From Frankiaceae bacterium (GTDB taxonomy: Bacteria > Actinomycetota > Actinomycetes > JADGOU01), in NCBI GenBank assembly GCA_017882835.1, contig JADGOU010000024.1, forward strand, positions 1-17,198: a DNA stretch of 17,198 nucleotides, read 5' to 3'. A model generated the notes under the pieces. It saw only the letters and a program-made list of their open reading frames with translations. It had not been told where the DNA came from and did no database searches. How positions within the stretch are numbered: position 1 is the first letter of the stretch; each line of letters starts with the position of its first letter. The translations under genes were made by a program, and so were the position numbers. Positions 1 through 7,796 of the stretch are shown one piece after another.

Positions 1-34
1 GCAGCACACCCGCGACCACCCAGACGACCGGCGA

Positions 35-1012
35 CTACGAGACCCCGTCGAACAGCTTGGTGACCGAGCCGTCGCCGAAGACCTCAGAGATGGCTCGGGC
101 CAGCAGCGGGGCGATCGGGATGACGGTGAGCTTGTCGAACAGGCGATCGTCGCTCAGCGGCAGTGTGTTGGTCACCACGACCTCGCTGATCCGCGAGTTC
201 TTCAGTCGGTCCACGGCCGGGTCGGAGAGGATGCCGTGCGTCGCGATCGCCACCACGTCGGCGGCCCCGTTGGCGAACAGCGCGTCGGCGCTCTTCGTGA
301 TCGTGCCAGCCGTGTCGATCATGTCGTCGACCAGGATGCAGGTGCGGCCGGCCACCTCGCCGACCACCTCGAAGACCCGCACCTCGTTGGGGACGTCGGC
401 GTCGCGGCGCTTGTGGATGATCGCTAGGGGACAGCTGAGTCGATCGGTCCACCGCTCGGCGACTCGGACCCGGCCGGCGTCCGGGGACACCACGGTGAGC
501 TCCTGGCCGGCGTACTTGTGCTCCACGTGCTCGGCGAGCAGCGGCAGGGCGAACAGGTGGTCGACCGGGCCATCGAAGAAACCCTGGATCTGCGCGGTGT
601 GCAGGTCGACGGTCATCAGCCGGTCGGCGCCGGCGGTCTTGAACAGGTCCGCGACCAGCCGAGCCGAGATCGGCTCCCGGCCGCGGTGCTTCTTGTCCTG
701 CCGGGAGTAGGGATAGAACGGCGCCACCACGGTGATCCGCTTGGCGGAGGCTCGCTTGAGCGCGTCCACCATCAACAGCTGTTCGACCAACCAGGTGTTG
801 ATCGGCGCGGTGTGGCTCTGCAGGACGAAGGCGTCGCACCCGCGGACCGACACCTCCATCCGCACAAAGATCTCGCCGTTGGCGAAGTCCAGCGCGACCA
901 GCGGTGTCAGCGGGACGCCCAGCTCGGCACCGACCTCGGCCGCCAGCTCCGGGTAGCCCCGACCGCTGAACAGCATCAACGTCTTCCGGCTCTGCATTTC
1001 CATGCCGCTCAC
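35..1012 (-). CDS. prs: Ribose-phosphate pyrophosphokinase (PRPP synthase)
   Basis: Transfers pyrophosphate from ATP to ribose 5-phosphate, giving PRPP for nucleotide, histidine and tryptophan synthesis in the cytosol. The 325 residues carry the family landmarks: PYSRQDKKHRG near residues 101-111, HTAQIQGFFD at 138-147, SPDAGR at 176-181 in the ribose-5-phosphate region, and the PRPP-binding loop VDDMIDTAGT at 228-237. Length is normal for bacterial class I enzymes. The GTG start overlaps the glmU stop as GTGA and has a GAGGGAG ribosome binding site 6-7 nt upstream. An ATG three codons downstream is a weaker alternative because it lacks that spacing. It is the second gene of a glmU-prs operon and is probably translationally coupled. 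Only 34 nt follow the stop in the window and hold nothing recognisable. Confidence 0.97.
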   Translation of the reverse strand: MSGMEMQSRKTLMLFSGRGYPELAAEVGAELGVPLTPLVALDFANGEIFVRMEVSVRGCDAFVLQSHTAPINTWLVEQLLMVDALKRASAKRITVVAPFYPYSRQDKKHRGREPISARLVADLFKTAGADRLMTVDLHTAQIQGFFDGPVDHLFALPLLAEHVEHKYAGQELTVVSPDAGRVRVAERWTDRLSCPLAIIHKRRDADVPNEVRVFEVVGEVAGRTCILVDDMIDTAGTITKSADALFANGAADVVAIATHGILSDPAVDRLKNSRISEVVVTNTLPLSDDRLFDKLTVIPIAPLLARAISEVFGDGSVTKLFDGVS

Positions 1013-2481
1013 GGCGCGTCTCCCTCGTCGGTGCCGTCGGTCCGCGCCGGTGCATCGGCCTGCGCAGCGCGCTCGGCCGCGGCAGCCGCCGCCGAGCCCG
1101 GCCGTCGCCGGCCCACCCAGCCGTCGATGTTGCGTTGCCGAGCCCGCCCGACGCCCATCGCTCCCGGCGGTACGTCGTCAGTGATCACCGATCCGGCGGC
1201 CGTGTAGGCGCCGTCGCCGACCGTCACCGGGGCCACCAGCATGGTGTCGCTGCCGATCCGGACGTCCTCACCAACCACGGTGCGGTGCTTGCGGGCGCCG
1301 TCGTAGTTGACGAACACGGTCGCGGCCCCGACGTTTGACCGAGCGCCGACCGCGGCGTCGCCGACGTAGGACAGGTGCGGCACCTTGGCGCCGTCGCCGA
1401 TGTCGGCGGCCTTCATCTCGACGTACGCCCCGGCCTTGGCGCCGCGGCCCAGCCGGGTGCCGGGGCGCAGGTAGGTGTAGGGCCCGACAGTCGCGGCCGG
1501 ACCGATCGTCGCGCCGGTGGCGGTGGTGGCGAGCACTGTCGCGTCCGCGCCGACCTCGGTGTCGGTGAGGGTGGTGTTCGGACCGACCACCGCGCCAGAG
1601 CGGATGACCGTGTGCCCGTGCAGCTGGGTGTTCTGGTGCACGGTGACGTCGGGCTCTAAGACGACGTCGACGCCGAGCCAGGTGGTGGCCGGGTCGGTCA
1701 CCGTCACCCCGGCGAGCATCCAGTCCCGCAGCAGCCGGTCCCGCAGCGCCGCTCGGGCGGCGGCCAGCTGCACCCGGTCGTTCACGCCGGTGGTCTCGGT
1801 CCAGTCCGCGGCCACCACCGCGCCGACTCCGCGGCCGGCCGCGACCAGCAGGCCGATGACGTCGGTCAGGTACTCCTCCCCCTGGGCGTTGTCGGTGGAC
1901 AGCTGGCCGAGCGCCGCGCGCAGTCGGTCGGCCTCGAAGGCGTAGACCGAGGTCGCAACCTCGCGCACCAGCCGCTGCTGCGGGGTCGCGTCCCGGTCCT
2001 CGACCACGGCCAGGACCGCACCCGCCTCGTCGCGCAGCACCCGGCCGTATCCGGTGGCGTCTGGCCGGGACGCCGTCAGCAGCGTGGCCGCGTTACCCGC
2101 TGTCTGGTGCTGCTCAACCAGGGTGCGCAACGTGTCGGCCGTGAGCAGCGGCGCGTCGCCCGGGATAACGATGACGGTGCCGGCCAGGTCCGGCACCTCC
2201 TCCAGGGCGAGTCGAACCGCATGGCCGGTACCGTTCTGCGGCTGCTGCACGACCGGACGGGCTGCTGGGTCGTGTCGGCAGACCTCCGCGCTGACCAGAT
2301 CGTGAGCGTGACCGACAACGACCAGCAGGTACGCCGGGTCAACCCCGCGCGCGGCGTCCAACGCATGTCCGAGCATGGACCGGCCACCAAGCCCATGCAG
2401 CACCTTCGGGGTCTTGGACCGCATCCGGGTGCCCTCACCGGCGGCGAGAATGGTGACCGCCGCGGGCCGCGCGTCGTTCAC
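1009..2481 (-). CDS. glmU: Bifunctional N-acetylglucosamine-1-phosphate uridyltransferase / glucosamine-1-phosphate acetyltransferase
   Basis: Makes UDP-GlcNAc from glucosamine 1-phosphate, acetyl-CoA and UTP, the entry point for peptidoglycan precursors. The N-terminal pyrophosphorylase domain opens with LAAGEGTRM (residues 12-20) and the conserved TPKVLH. The C-terminal half is a left-handed beta-helix of hexapeptide repeats with the acetyltransferase signature VNYDGARKHRT. The 490 residues are in the usual range. The last ~40 residues are an Ala-rich, low-complexity tail typical of actinobacterial GlmU. The GTG start is preceded by AGAGG with a 7-nt spacer. Its stop overlaps the prs start by 4 bp. 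The tRNA-Gln gene lies about 125 nt upstream on the same strand. Confidence 0.97.
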   Translation of the reverse strand: MNDARPAAVTILAAGEGTRMRSKTPKVLHGLGGRSMLGHALDAARGVDPAYLLVVVGHAHDLVSAEVCRHDPAARPVVQQPQNGTGHAVRLALEEVPDLAGTVIVIPGDAPLLTADTLRTLVEQHQTAGNAATLLTASRPDATGYGRVLRDEAGAVLAVVEDRDATPQQRLVREVATSVYAFEADRLRAALGQLSTDNAQGEEYLTDVIGLLVAAGRGVGAVVAADWTETTGVNDRVQLAAARAALRDRLLRDWMLAGVTVTDPATTWLGVDVVLEPDVTVHQNTQLHGHTVIRSGAVVGPNTTLTDTEVGADATVLATTATGATIGPAATVGPYTYLRPGTRLGRGAKAGAYVEMKAADIGDGAKVPHLSYVGDAAVGARSNVGAATVFVNYDGARKHRTVVGEDVRIGSDTMLVAPVTVGDGAYTAAGSVITDDVPPGAMGVGRARQRNIDGWVGRRRPGSAAAAAAERAAQADAPARTDGTDEGDAP

Positions 2482-2606
2482 AAGATGGCCTCTCGGTTGC
2501 CGGCTGCGCTGTACTGGCAGGATACCGGTGCGGGCGGCAATCCGGTCGCAGGCTCACGGCGGGCGCCCTTGGCGTGCCCCGCCCCACCTCCGCGCTGGCA
2601 GCCCCG

Positions 2607-2677
2607 CTCCCGGGGGAGGGTTCGAACCTCCATAGGCAGCTCCAAAGGCTGCTGTCCTGCCGTTAGACGACCCGGGA
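2607..2677 (-). tRNA. tRNA-Gln (anticodon UUG)
   Basis: Read on the minus strand, a full cloverleaf forms. The acceptor stem is TCCCGGG (5', from 2677) with CCCGGGA (2614-2608). The anticodon stem is GCAGC/GCTGC around the loop CTTTGGA, whose positions 34-36 read TTG (glutamine, codon CAA). The T-arm is GGAGG/CCTCC around GTTCGAA-type loop sequence. The discriminator is G and no CCA is encoded. It lies just upstream of glmU in the same orientation, an arrangement I recall from other actinobacteria. The 71-nt length fits tRNA-Gln. Confidence 0.95.
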
Positions 2678-2804
2678 CTGCATCGCCGTCCCAAGGTTAG
2701 CGATCGCCAACCCAGGCTGCTGTCGCCGCGAGCCCACCGGTGATTCCGGTCGCCGTGACCACAGCGCCGGCTATCGTGAGAGAACTGTCGCTTCGGAGGA
2801 CAGC

Positions 2805-2845
2805 CGTAGCTACGCAAGCGTAGGTTACGGTGGCGTAGGTATAGT
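2805..2845 (+). promoter_or_regulatory. Candidate promoter and operator of the desaturase gene
   Basis: A perfect inverted repeat CTACGC-AA-GCGTAG occupies 2810-2823. The 10-bp palindrome CGTAGCTACG (2805-2814) overlaps it on the left. The octamer GCGTAGGT occurs twice, at 2818-2825 and 2833-2840, exactly 15 bp apart. A good -10-like hexamer TATAGT lies at 2840-2845, about 46 nt before the start codon, with no convincing -35. Repeats this dense over a -10 element look like a repressor site. The TetR gene just downstream of the desaturase is the obvious candidate ligand, but that link is inference. Confidence 0.5.
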
Positions 2846-2891
2846 TCCTGGCATCCCGCCCGACGCCCCCCTACTGATCGAGGACGTCCGC

Positions 2892-3917
2892 ATGACCCCA
2901 TCCTCCACCGCCGTCACCGACGGTCCCACCTACGCCGCTGCGCCAGCGCCCACCGAGGAGCAGCTCACGAAGCTGCAGCCGAGCTCACCGCTGCCCTCAG
3001 CGGCGGCCGGCGCGACGCTCGGGGGTGAGCGAAAGCACCTCTGGGAGCAGGTTGCGCTCTACGCCTTCGTGATCCTGCCGCTGGTCGCCGTGGCCGCCGC
3101 CGTACCGCTGCTGTGGAACCGCGGGATCGGCTGGCATGACGTCGTCTTGTCCGCGGTGTGCTACGCGATTGCCGGCCACGGCATCACGATCGGCTTCCAC
3201 CGCTACTTCACCCACGGCTCGTTCAAGGCCAAGCGGCCGCTCAAGATCGCGCTGGGGATCGCCGGCAGCATGGCGATCGAAGGACCGGTGGTGCGCTGGG
3301 TCGCCGACCACCGCCGGCATCACGCCTTCAGCGACCGCGACGGCGACCCGCACTCCCCCTGGCGGTACGGCGAGTCCTTCCGCGGCCTGACCAAGGGCCT
3401 GTTCCACGCCCACGTCGCCTGGCTGTTCGACCTGGAGCAGACGTCCCAGCAGCGGTACGCGCCGGACCTGCTGCGCGACCGCGACGTCGTCCGGGTGAGC
3501 CGGGCCTTCCCGTGGATCGTGGCCGCGTCGCTGCTGGCGCCCGCCGTACTGGGTGGGCTGTGGTCGATGTCGTGGAGCGGTGCGCTCAGCGCATTCTTCT
3601 GGGCCGGCCTGGTCCGTATCGCGGTGCTGCACCACGTGACCTGGTCGATCAACTCGGTCTGCCACGTCTTCGGCAACAAGCCGTTCAAGACCCGCGACCG
3701 CTCGGCCAACTTTTGGCCGCTCGCGTTTCTGTCCATGGGCGAGTCGTGGCACAACCTGCACCACGCCGACCCGACGTCGGCCCGGCACGGCGTACTGAAG
3801 GGGCAGCTCGACACCAGCGCGGAGATCATCCGGCTGTTCGAGGGGTTGGGCTGGGCGTACGACGTGCGCTGGCCGAGTCAGGAGCGCATCGCCGCCCGGC
3901 GGGTCTCGGCCGGATGA
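2892..3917 (+). CDS. Membrane acyl-CoA (stearoyl-CoA delta-9 type) fatty acid desaturase
   Basis: An integral-membrane di-iron desaturase that puts a double bond into acyl chains, adjusting membrane fluidity. Three histidine boxes are visible: HRYFTH at residues 103-108, HRRHH at 140-144 and HNLHH at 287-291. All iron-ligand histidines are present. Hydrophobic segments before the first box (about 55-100) and around 205-235 fit the family's membrane hairpins. The first ~45 residues are Pro/Ala-rich and probably cytosolic. The ATG has GAGG eight nucleotides upstream. The TetR gene follows after 49 nt on the same strand, suggesting one transcript and regulated expression from the repeat-rich promoter upstream. 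Length (341 aa) is close to mycobacterial DesA3-like enzymes. Regioselectivity cannot be read from sequence. Confidence 0.93.
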   Translation: MTPSSTAVTDGPTYAAAPAPTEEQLTKLQPSSPLPSAAAGATLGGERKHLWEQVALYAFVILPLVAVAAAVPLLWNRGIGWHDVVLSAVCYAIAGHGITIGFHRYFTHGSFKAKRPLKIALGIAGSMAIEGPVVRWVADHRRHHAFSDRDGDPHSPWRYGESFRGLTKGLFHAHVAWLFDLEQTSQQRYAPDLLRDRDVVRVSRAFPWIVAASLLAPAVLGGLWSMSWSGALSAFFWAGLVRIAVLHHVTWSINSVCHVFGNKPFKTRDRSANFWPLAFLSMGESWHNLHHADPTSARHGVLKGQLDTSAEIIRLFEGLGWAYDVRWPSQERIAARRVSAG

Positions 3918-3966
3918 CGCGCGAGCCGGGCGACCGCTGGCCCCAGCTGCCGTCGATGACCGACCG

Positions 3967-4830
3967 GTGAGCGACGTCCGGCGCGACGACGCGCGAGCCG
4001 TCCGCCGGGTGCGGATGACCGGCACCGAACGGCGCAACCAGCTGCTCGACGTCGGCCGGTCGCTGTTTGCCGAGAAGGGCTTCGACGCCACCTCCATCGA
4101 GGAGATCGCGGCCAAGGCCAAGGTCTCCAAGCCGGTCGTCTACGAGCACTTCGGCGGCAAGGAAGGCCTGTACGCCGTCGTCGTGGACCGGGAGATGGAG
4201 CACCTGCTCGACCGGGTCACCGGGGCGCTGTCCGGGGGTGATCCCCGAGAGCTACTCGAGCAAGCGGCGCTGGCCTTGCTGGACTATGTCTACGAGGACA
4301 CCGACGGTTTCCGCATTCTGGTCCGGGACTCCCCGGTGGCCGCCAGCACCGGCACCTTCGCCAGCCTGATCAGCGACATCGCCAGCCAGGTCGAGTACAT
4401 TCTCGCCCGGGAGTTCAAGTCTCGTGGTCTGGAGACCAAGCTCGCCGGCCTGTACTCGCAGGCGCTGGTCGGCATGGTCGCGCTGACCGGGCAGTGGTGG
4501 CTGGAGGCGCGCAAGCCAAAGCGGGACGAGGTGGCCGCGCACCTGGTCAACCTGGCCTGGAACGGCCTTTCCCACCTGGAGGCCAAGCCGCGGCTGCTGC
4601 ACCGTCGCCAGAAGCGTTCGGACGATCGGCCCGGCCGGGTGGTGGCTTCGGACCTCGGCCTACCGGACGCTGAGCTGCTGGATGCCGTCCAGGACGCGGA
4701 CTCCAACGACGTACCGGTCGAGGCCCGGGCCCAGTCAGCAGAGGTTCAGTCGGTCGAGGTTCAGTCAGCAGCCCGGGAGGACGCCCAGTCGGCTCCGGTC
4801 GGGGGCCTGGCCGCTGCCGTCCACCCCTGA
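3967..4830 (+). CDS. TetR-family transcriptional regulator
   Basis: A one-component repressor-type DNA-binding protein. The N-terminal TetR helix-turn-helix spans about residues 20-70, with the typical LFAEKGFDATSIEEIAAKA and VSKPVVYEHFGGKEGLY stretches. The rest is the helical ligand/dimerisation domain. The C-terminal ~80 residues are unusual: a charged linker, then a degenerate VQS-rich repeat (three QS(A/V)EVQS-like copies) not expected in a ~200-residue TetR core. The chosen GTG start has no clear ribosome binding site. The in-frame ATG at 4015 (codon 17) is an equally plausible start and sits right before the conserved domain. It follows the desaturase by 49 nt, so it may be co-transcribed and may control it. 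Proximity to glmU recalls mycobacterial Rv1019, but orthology is not established here. Confidence 0.9.
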   Translation: MSDVRRDDARAVRRVRMTGTERRNQLLDVGRSLFAEKGFDATSIEEIAAKAKVSKPVVYEHFGGKEGLYAVVVDREMEHLLDRVTGALSGGDPRELLEQAALALLDYVYEDTDGFRILVRDSPVAASTGTFASLISDIASQVEYILAREFKSRGLETKLAGLYSQALVGMVALTGQWWLEARKPKRDEVAAHLVNLAWNGLSHLEAKPRLLHRRQKRSDDRPGRVVASDLGLPDAELLDAVQDADSNDVPVEARAQSAEVQSVEVQSAAREDAQSAPVGGLAAAVHP

Positions 4831-4840
4831 TCGCGCTTCA

Positions 4841-4898
4841 CTGGCTCGAGGCGCCCCCCGCAACAGCGCCTGGCTCGAGGCGCCCCCCGCAACAGCGC
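4841..4898. repeat. Perfect 29-bp tandem duplication
   Basis: The 29-bp unit at 4841-4869 is repeated without mismatch at 4870-4898. It begins CTGGCTCGAGG and ends CAACAGCGC. It lies just after the TetR stop and its second copy runs into the left arm of the long hairpin that follows. A recent slippage duplication is the simplest reading. Confidence 0.9.
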
Positions 4899-4958
4899 CG
4901 ATGTTGAGCGTATGTGCGTAACGACGCCGGGGATACGCACGTGTGCTCAACATCGGCG
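4896..4958. terminator. Long stem-loop, possible bidirectional terminator after the TetR gene
   Basis: Arms 4896-4920 and 4934-4958 pair over 25 bp around a 13-nt loop. The outer 14 bp are a perfect inverted repeat (CGCCGATGTTGAGC with its complement). The inner 11 bp have three positions that become G-U wobbles in RNA. No T-tract follows on either strand, so a classical Rho-independent terminator is not proven. Actinobacteria often use such hairpins without U-tails. The position, 65 nt past a stop codon, fits termination, but a protein-binding palindrome is also possible. Confidence 0.55.
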
Positions 4959-5321
4959 TGGCGGGGCGGCGTGGCCGGGCGGGCAGCGTGTCCTCGCTGG
5001 GCAGGCTAGTCCAGCCTCGTCCAGCCCGGTGCTGCCGATCGGCCCTGCTGACCGCGGGGTGGCGGCGCCGCTGATACCCATGAGGCACGTCAGGTACTTA
5101 AACCCGGTGGATTGACCGGCCTCCGCCAGGCTTGCGATTGGCTGCCGAACAAGAAGCCTTGTCCCAGGCGAGACGAAATGCCATACCCGGATTTGCCGAC
5201 ATTCGCGACCCCCAGGTATCCAGCGTGGCCAAATTCACGCACGTGCAATCGATCCGGGCCAGCTTACGACAGGCTCTATCGGGCTCACTGTGAGGGATCG
5301 TCCATGCAAGGAGGGGTCAGC
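4959..5321. other. Intergenic stretch before the CoA-transferase
   Basis: No convincing gene is seen. The left end is GC-rich. From about 5095 to 5300 the composition is noticeably more AT-rich and codon usage in all frames is unlike neighbouring genes. An open frame in phase with the CoA-transferase runs back to about 5112, but its translation is full of rare codons and lacks a ribosome binding site. I therefore treat it as untranslated leader. A strong ribosome binding site, AAGGAGG, occupies 5308-5314. No clear -35/-10 pair could be assigned. Confidence 0.6.
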
Positions 5322-6703
5322 GTGTCGGCACCAGAATTCGCGGACTTGAATTTGTCGATTCCGCCGTTGCACCGTTGGCTCGACGCGGTGATCGGGGCAT
5401 CACCGGAGGACTCAGTGGCCCCGCAGCATGGGCCGCGACGCTGGTGGCCCGGTCCGCTCGATGTCGAGGGACTGGCGCTGGGGGCCCTGCAGGCGGTGGC
5501 GACCGCGTTGCATCGCTATCCGGCCGGTAGAGCCCGGTTCTCCGTCACCTCCGCCCCGGTCGCGGCCTCGTTCAACTCCCTGGGGCACCTGCGCATCGCC
5601 GGGGTCACGCCGGATGGGTTTGCCGAGCTGTCGGGCTTCTTCCCGTGCCGCGACGGCTGGATCCGGTTGCACGCCAACTATCCGCACCATGCGGCGGCGA
5701 TCCGGTCGGTGCTGGGCGCGGGGACACGCACGGAAGTCGTCGACGCGCTCGCCGGCTGTTCGGCGGAGGGGGCGGAGGCGACGCTGCGGGCGACCGGCGG
5801 CGTGGCGGTGGCCCTGCGCGACCCGGCGACCTGGCAGGCGTCGGCCCCGGGCGCTGCGGTCGCTTCCGAACCGTGGATTCGGTTTGCCCTGGAGGAACCA
5901 CGCGCCGGGCCACGCCGGGCAGTGCGAGCGCTGAGCGAGCTGCGCGTGCTCGACCTGACCCGGGTGGTCGCCGGCCCGACCGGGACGCGGCTGCTCGCCG
6001 CGCTCGGGGCGGACGTGCTGCGCATCGACCCGCCGGGAATGCCGGAGCTGTGGGACCACCACGTCGACACCGGGTTCGCCAAGCGGAGCGCGCTCGCGGA
6101 CCTTGACGACCCGGCCGCCCTGGCCCGGATCCGTGTGCTGCTGGCCGAGGCCGACGTACTCTTCACCGGTTATCGGGGCGCGGCGCTGGACCGGTTCGGG
6201 CTGAACCCGGCCGCCCTAACCCAGGACTACCCGCAGCTGGTCGTGGTAACGCTGGACGCCTGGGGGGATCGCGGGCCGTGGTCACACGAGCGCGGCTTCG
6301 ACAGCATCGTTCAGGCCGCAACTGGCATCGGGCACCTCTACGGCCGGCCGTACGAGTCGGGCGGCTGGCGACCCGGCGTCCAGCCGGTACAGGCGCTGGA
6401 CCACGCCACCGGGTATGGCATGACCGCTGCCGCCTTGGCCCTGCTGACCCGTCGGCACACAGCGGGCGGCAATGGCTGGGCGCACCCCGGACGGCCCAGG
6501 AGCTGCTGGCGCTGTCCGCCCCGTCGGAGATCGAGATCACCCTGCCGGTGCCGGTCCGCGATACCCCAAGCCCGTACGGTCCGTTGCGTTACGTGCCGCC
6601 ACCGCTGGACCGCGACGGCGGGCCGCTGGAATACCCCACTCCGCCGCAGCAGTACGGCTCCTCGCCGTTGAGCTGGACCGGGCCGGAGAAGGTGGTCTGG
6701 TGA
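5322..6703 (+). pseudogene. Family III (CaiB/BaiF) CoA-transferase, frameshifted near the 3' end
   Basis: Family III enzymes move CoA between carboxylic acids through an aspartyl-CoA intermediate. The CaiB core is clear from about residue 205: LRVLDLTRVVAGPTGTRLLA, GADVLRIDPPG, the ADVLFTGYRGAALDRFGL segment and VTLDAWGDRGPW. The ALDHATGYGM segment (Asp at codon 360) aligns with the catalytic Asp region of formyl-CoA transferase, as I recall. The ~200 N-terminal residues look like an extra domain of long homologues. The GTG start is fixed by AAGGAGG with a 7-nt spacer. At about 6470-6490 the reading frame changes. The family-like C-terminus (RTAQELLALS ... WTGPEKVVW) lies in another frame and stops at 6701-6703. 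The short gap where an arginine/serine-rich turn is expected suggests a small deletion. A sequencing error is not excluded. The ATP-grasp remnant starts within its stop codon. Confidence 0.8.
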
Positions 6704-7182
6704 CCGGTCCCGGGTGCGTCATGGTCGGCTACAGCGAGGGGATCATGGCCGCGCTCGACCAGCTGCGGCCCGAGCGCTCCGTCGTGGTGGTCGAGGAGCC
6801 CCAGGTCATCCAGCGACGGCAGGTCGAGCAGCGCCTGGCCACGCACCCGTGCAGCGTTGACCTAGTGCCCGCGCCCATCCAGGGCGAAAAGCATCCTTCG
6901 CGTTCGGTGGCGGCCGTCCCGGCCTCTCTAATGTGGGGGTCGTTCTTCCCGGGACCGAGTACGGCGTGGTGGCGGCCGCCGCGCTGGCTGAGCCTGGGGG
7001 CTACCAAGGGCCGGACTGGTCGCTGACCGGGCTTTTCGCGACAAGGCTCGGCTCGGCTGCGTACGGTCGCCGGTCAGACCGCGCTGCGGCAGCCCCAGCG
7101 GCAGCTCGTCACCACCGCGACGCAGGTCGCGCACTGGTGGTCGGCCTGGGGCGGGCACTGCGTGCTCAAGCCAGCCAACCGA
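6700..7182 (+). pseudogene. ATP-grasp domain protein, degraded
   Basis: The start GTG overlaps the CoA-transferase stop as GTGA and has GGAGAAGG seven nucleotides upstream, so the pair was once translationally coupled. The first frame gives a Rossmann-like N-terminus (VMVGYSEGIMAALDQL, then SVVVVEEPQVIQRRQ). Around 6925 the homology moves to a second frame (VGVVLPGTEYGVVAAAALAE). Around 6995 it moves to a third (LPRAGLVADRAFRDKARL). After a tandem GCTCG duplication (7046-7055) it moves again (TALRQPQRQLVTTATQVAHW, then GGHCVLKPANRQAS). The order and motifs match ATP-grasp ligases of the carbamoyl-phosphate-synthase/biotin-carboxylase fold, which join a carboxylate to an amine or thiol. The C-terminal catalytic half is missing. 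This is a dead gene in this strain. Its substrate is unknown. Confidence 0.7.
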
Positions 7183-7208
7183 CAAGCCAGCCAACCGACA
7201 AGCCAGCC
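7167..7208. repeat. 16-bp tandem repeat, 2.6 copies
   Basis: The unit CAAGCCAGCCAACCGA occurs at 7167-7182 and 7183-7198, followed by ten more matching bases to 7208. It begins inside the KPANRQAS codons of the ATP-grasp remnant and marks the point where recognisable ATP-grasp sequence ends, so it sits on or next to a rearrangement junction. Confidence 0.9.
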
Positions 7209-7237
7209 TCGGCCACCCACCACCACCGACCTGCCGG

Positions 7238-7404
7238 CGCGCAGCTTCTCCGGCCTGCTGGACCACCTGGCGACCCTGACCCGAAACACCCTGCGCGTTG
7301 GCACCGACACCGCTGGCGAGTTCGACCTCGTTGCTTCCCCACCCCGACCCAGCGACAGGCCTTCGATCTGCTCGGCGCAACCCATCCCGCTGCGGCTCCA
7401 GTAG
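7238..7404 (+). pseudogene. Transposase C-terminal remnant (IS4/IS1634-like)
   Basis: One frame reads RSFSGLLDHLATLTRNTLRV and then EFDLVASP. The neighbouring frame continues PTQRQAFDLLG, and the first frame supplies a final IPLRLQ and stop. The LATLTRNT...PTPTQRQAFDLLG pattern resembles, from memory, the C-terminus of actinobacterial IS1634/IS4-family transposases. Two compensating single-base shifts are needed. The N-terminal catalytic DDE region is absent and no terminal inverted repeat could be identified. The insertion may explain loss of the ATP-grasp C-terminal half. Confidence 0.4.
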
Positions 7405-7489
7405 CCAGCAAGCCACCCCCGATAGGAACGAGAATGCCTGGTCAGCGATGGTCCACCCTATTCATGATCACGTGACTTCGGGCTAGCTG

Positions 7490-7796
7490 GTGCAGGTGCA
7501 GCGCCACCACCTGCTCGGTGACGGTGGCCCGCAGCGCTCCACCTCCGCTCGAGTCGCCTCCAGCGCGGCCGCCTCCAGCGACTGCCTCGGCCGGCCCGGC
7601 ACCGAGGCGGCCAGTGCTCGGCCAGTGCCGCCAGTGCCCCCTGCTTCGCGGTCCGACACACGTGCACCACGGTCGAGCGATCCACTCCGAACCGCTCCGC
7701 GGCCTCTCGCTGCGTCGCCTGTCCGGTGAGCACCGCGACGTAGATCTCGTACTTCTCGCTCGGCGCCAGCCGTCGGCGTGGCTCTTCCACATTCAT
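7490..7796 (-). pseudogene. Transposase orfA remnant (helix-turn-helix protein), two frameshifts
   Basis: Starting at the ATG at 7796, the reading MNVEEPRRRLAPSEKYEIYV and then TGQATQREAAERFGVDRSTV gives a homeodomain-like helix-turn-helix of transposase orfA proteins. After GALAALA the homology jumps frame to SVPGRPRQSLEAAALEATRA. The jump coincides with an extra GAGCACTGGCC copy at about 7609-7633, an 11-bp slippage duplication. It then jumps again, by loss of one base near 7535, to LRATVTEQVVALHLHQ. The orfB/catalytic partner is absent. The direction is opposite to the flanking remnants. Upstream of the start the GC content drops sharply, but no terminal repeat could be fixed. Confidence 0.7.

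Noticed and set aside
57..710. Plus-strand 217-codon frame over prs
   Set aside because: It is a shadow frame opposite a highly conserved PRPP synthase, Ser/Arg-rich and without motifs.
2997..4130. A 377-codon minus-strand frame across the desaturase and TetR genes
   Set aside because: It is antisense to two clearly real genes and its translation is low-complexity.
5112..5321. N-terminal extension of the CoA-transferase frame
   Set aside because: It lacks a ribosome binding site, has atypical codon use, and the GTG at 5322 has an excellent AAGGAGG site at the right distance.
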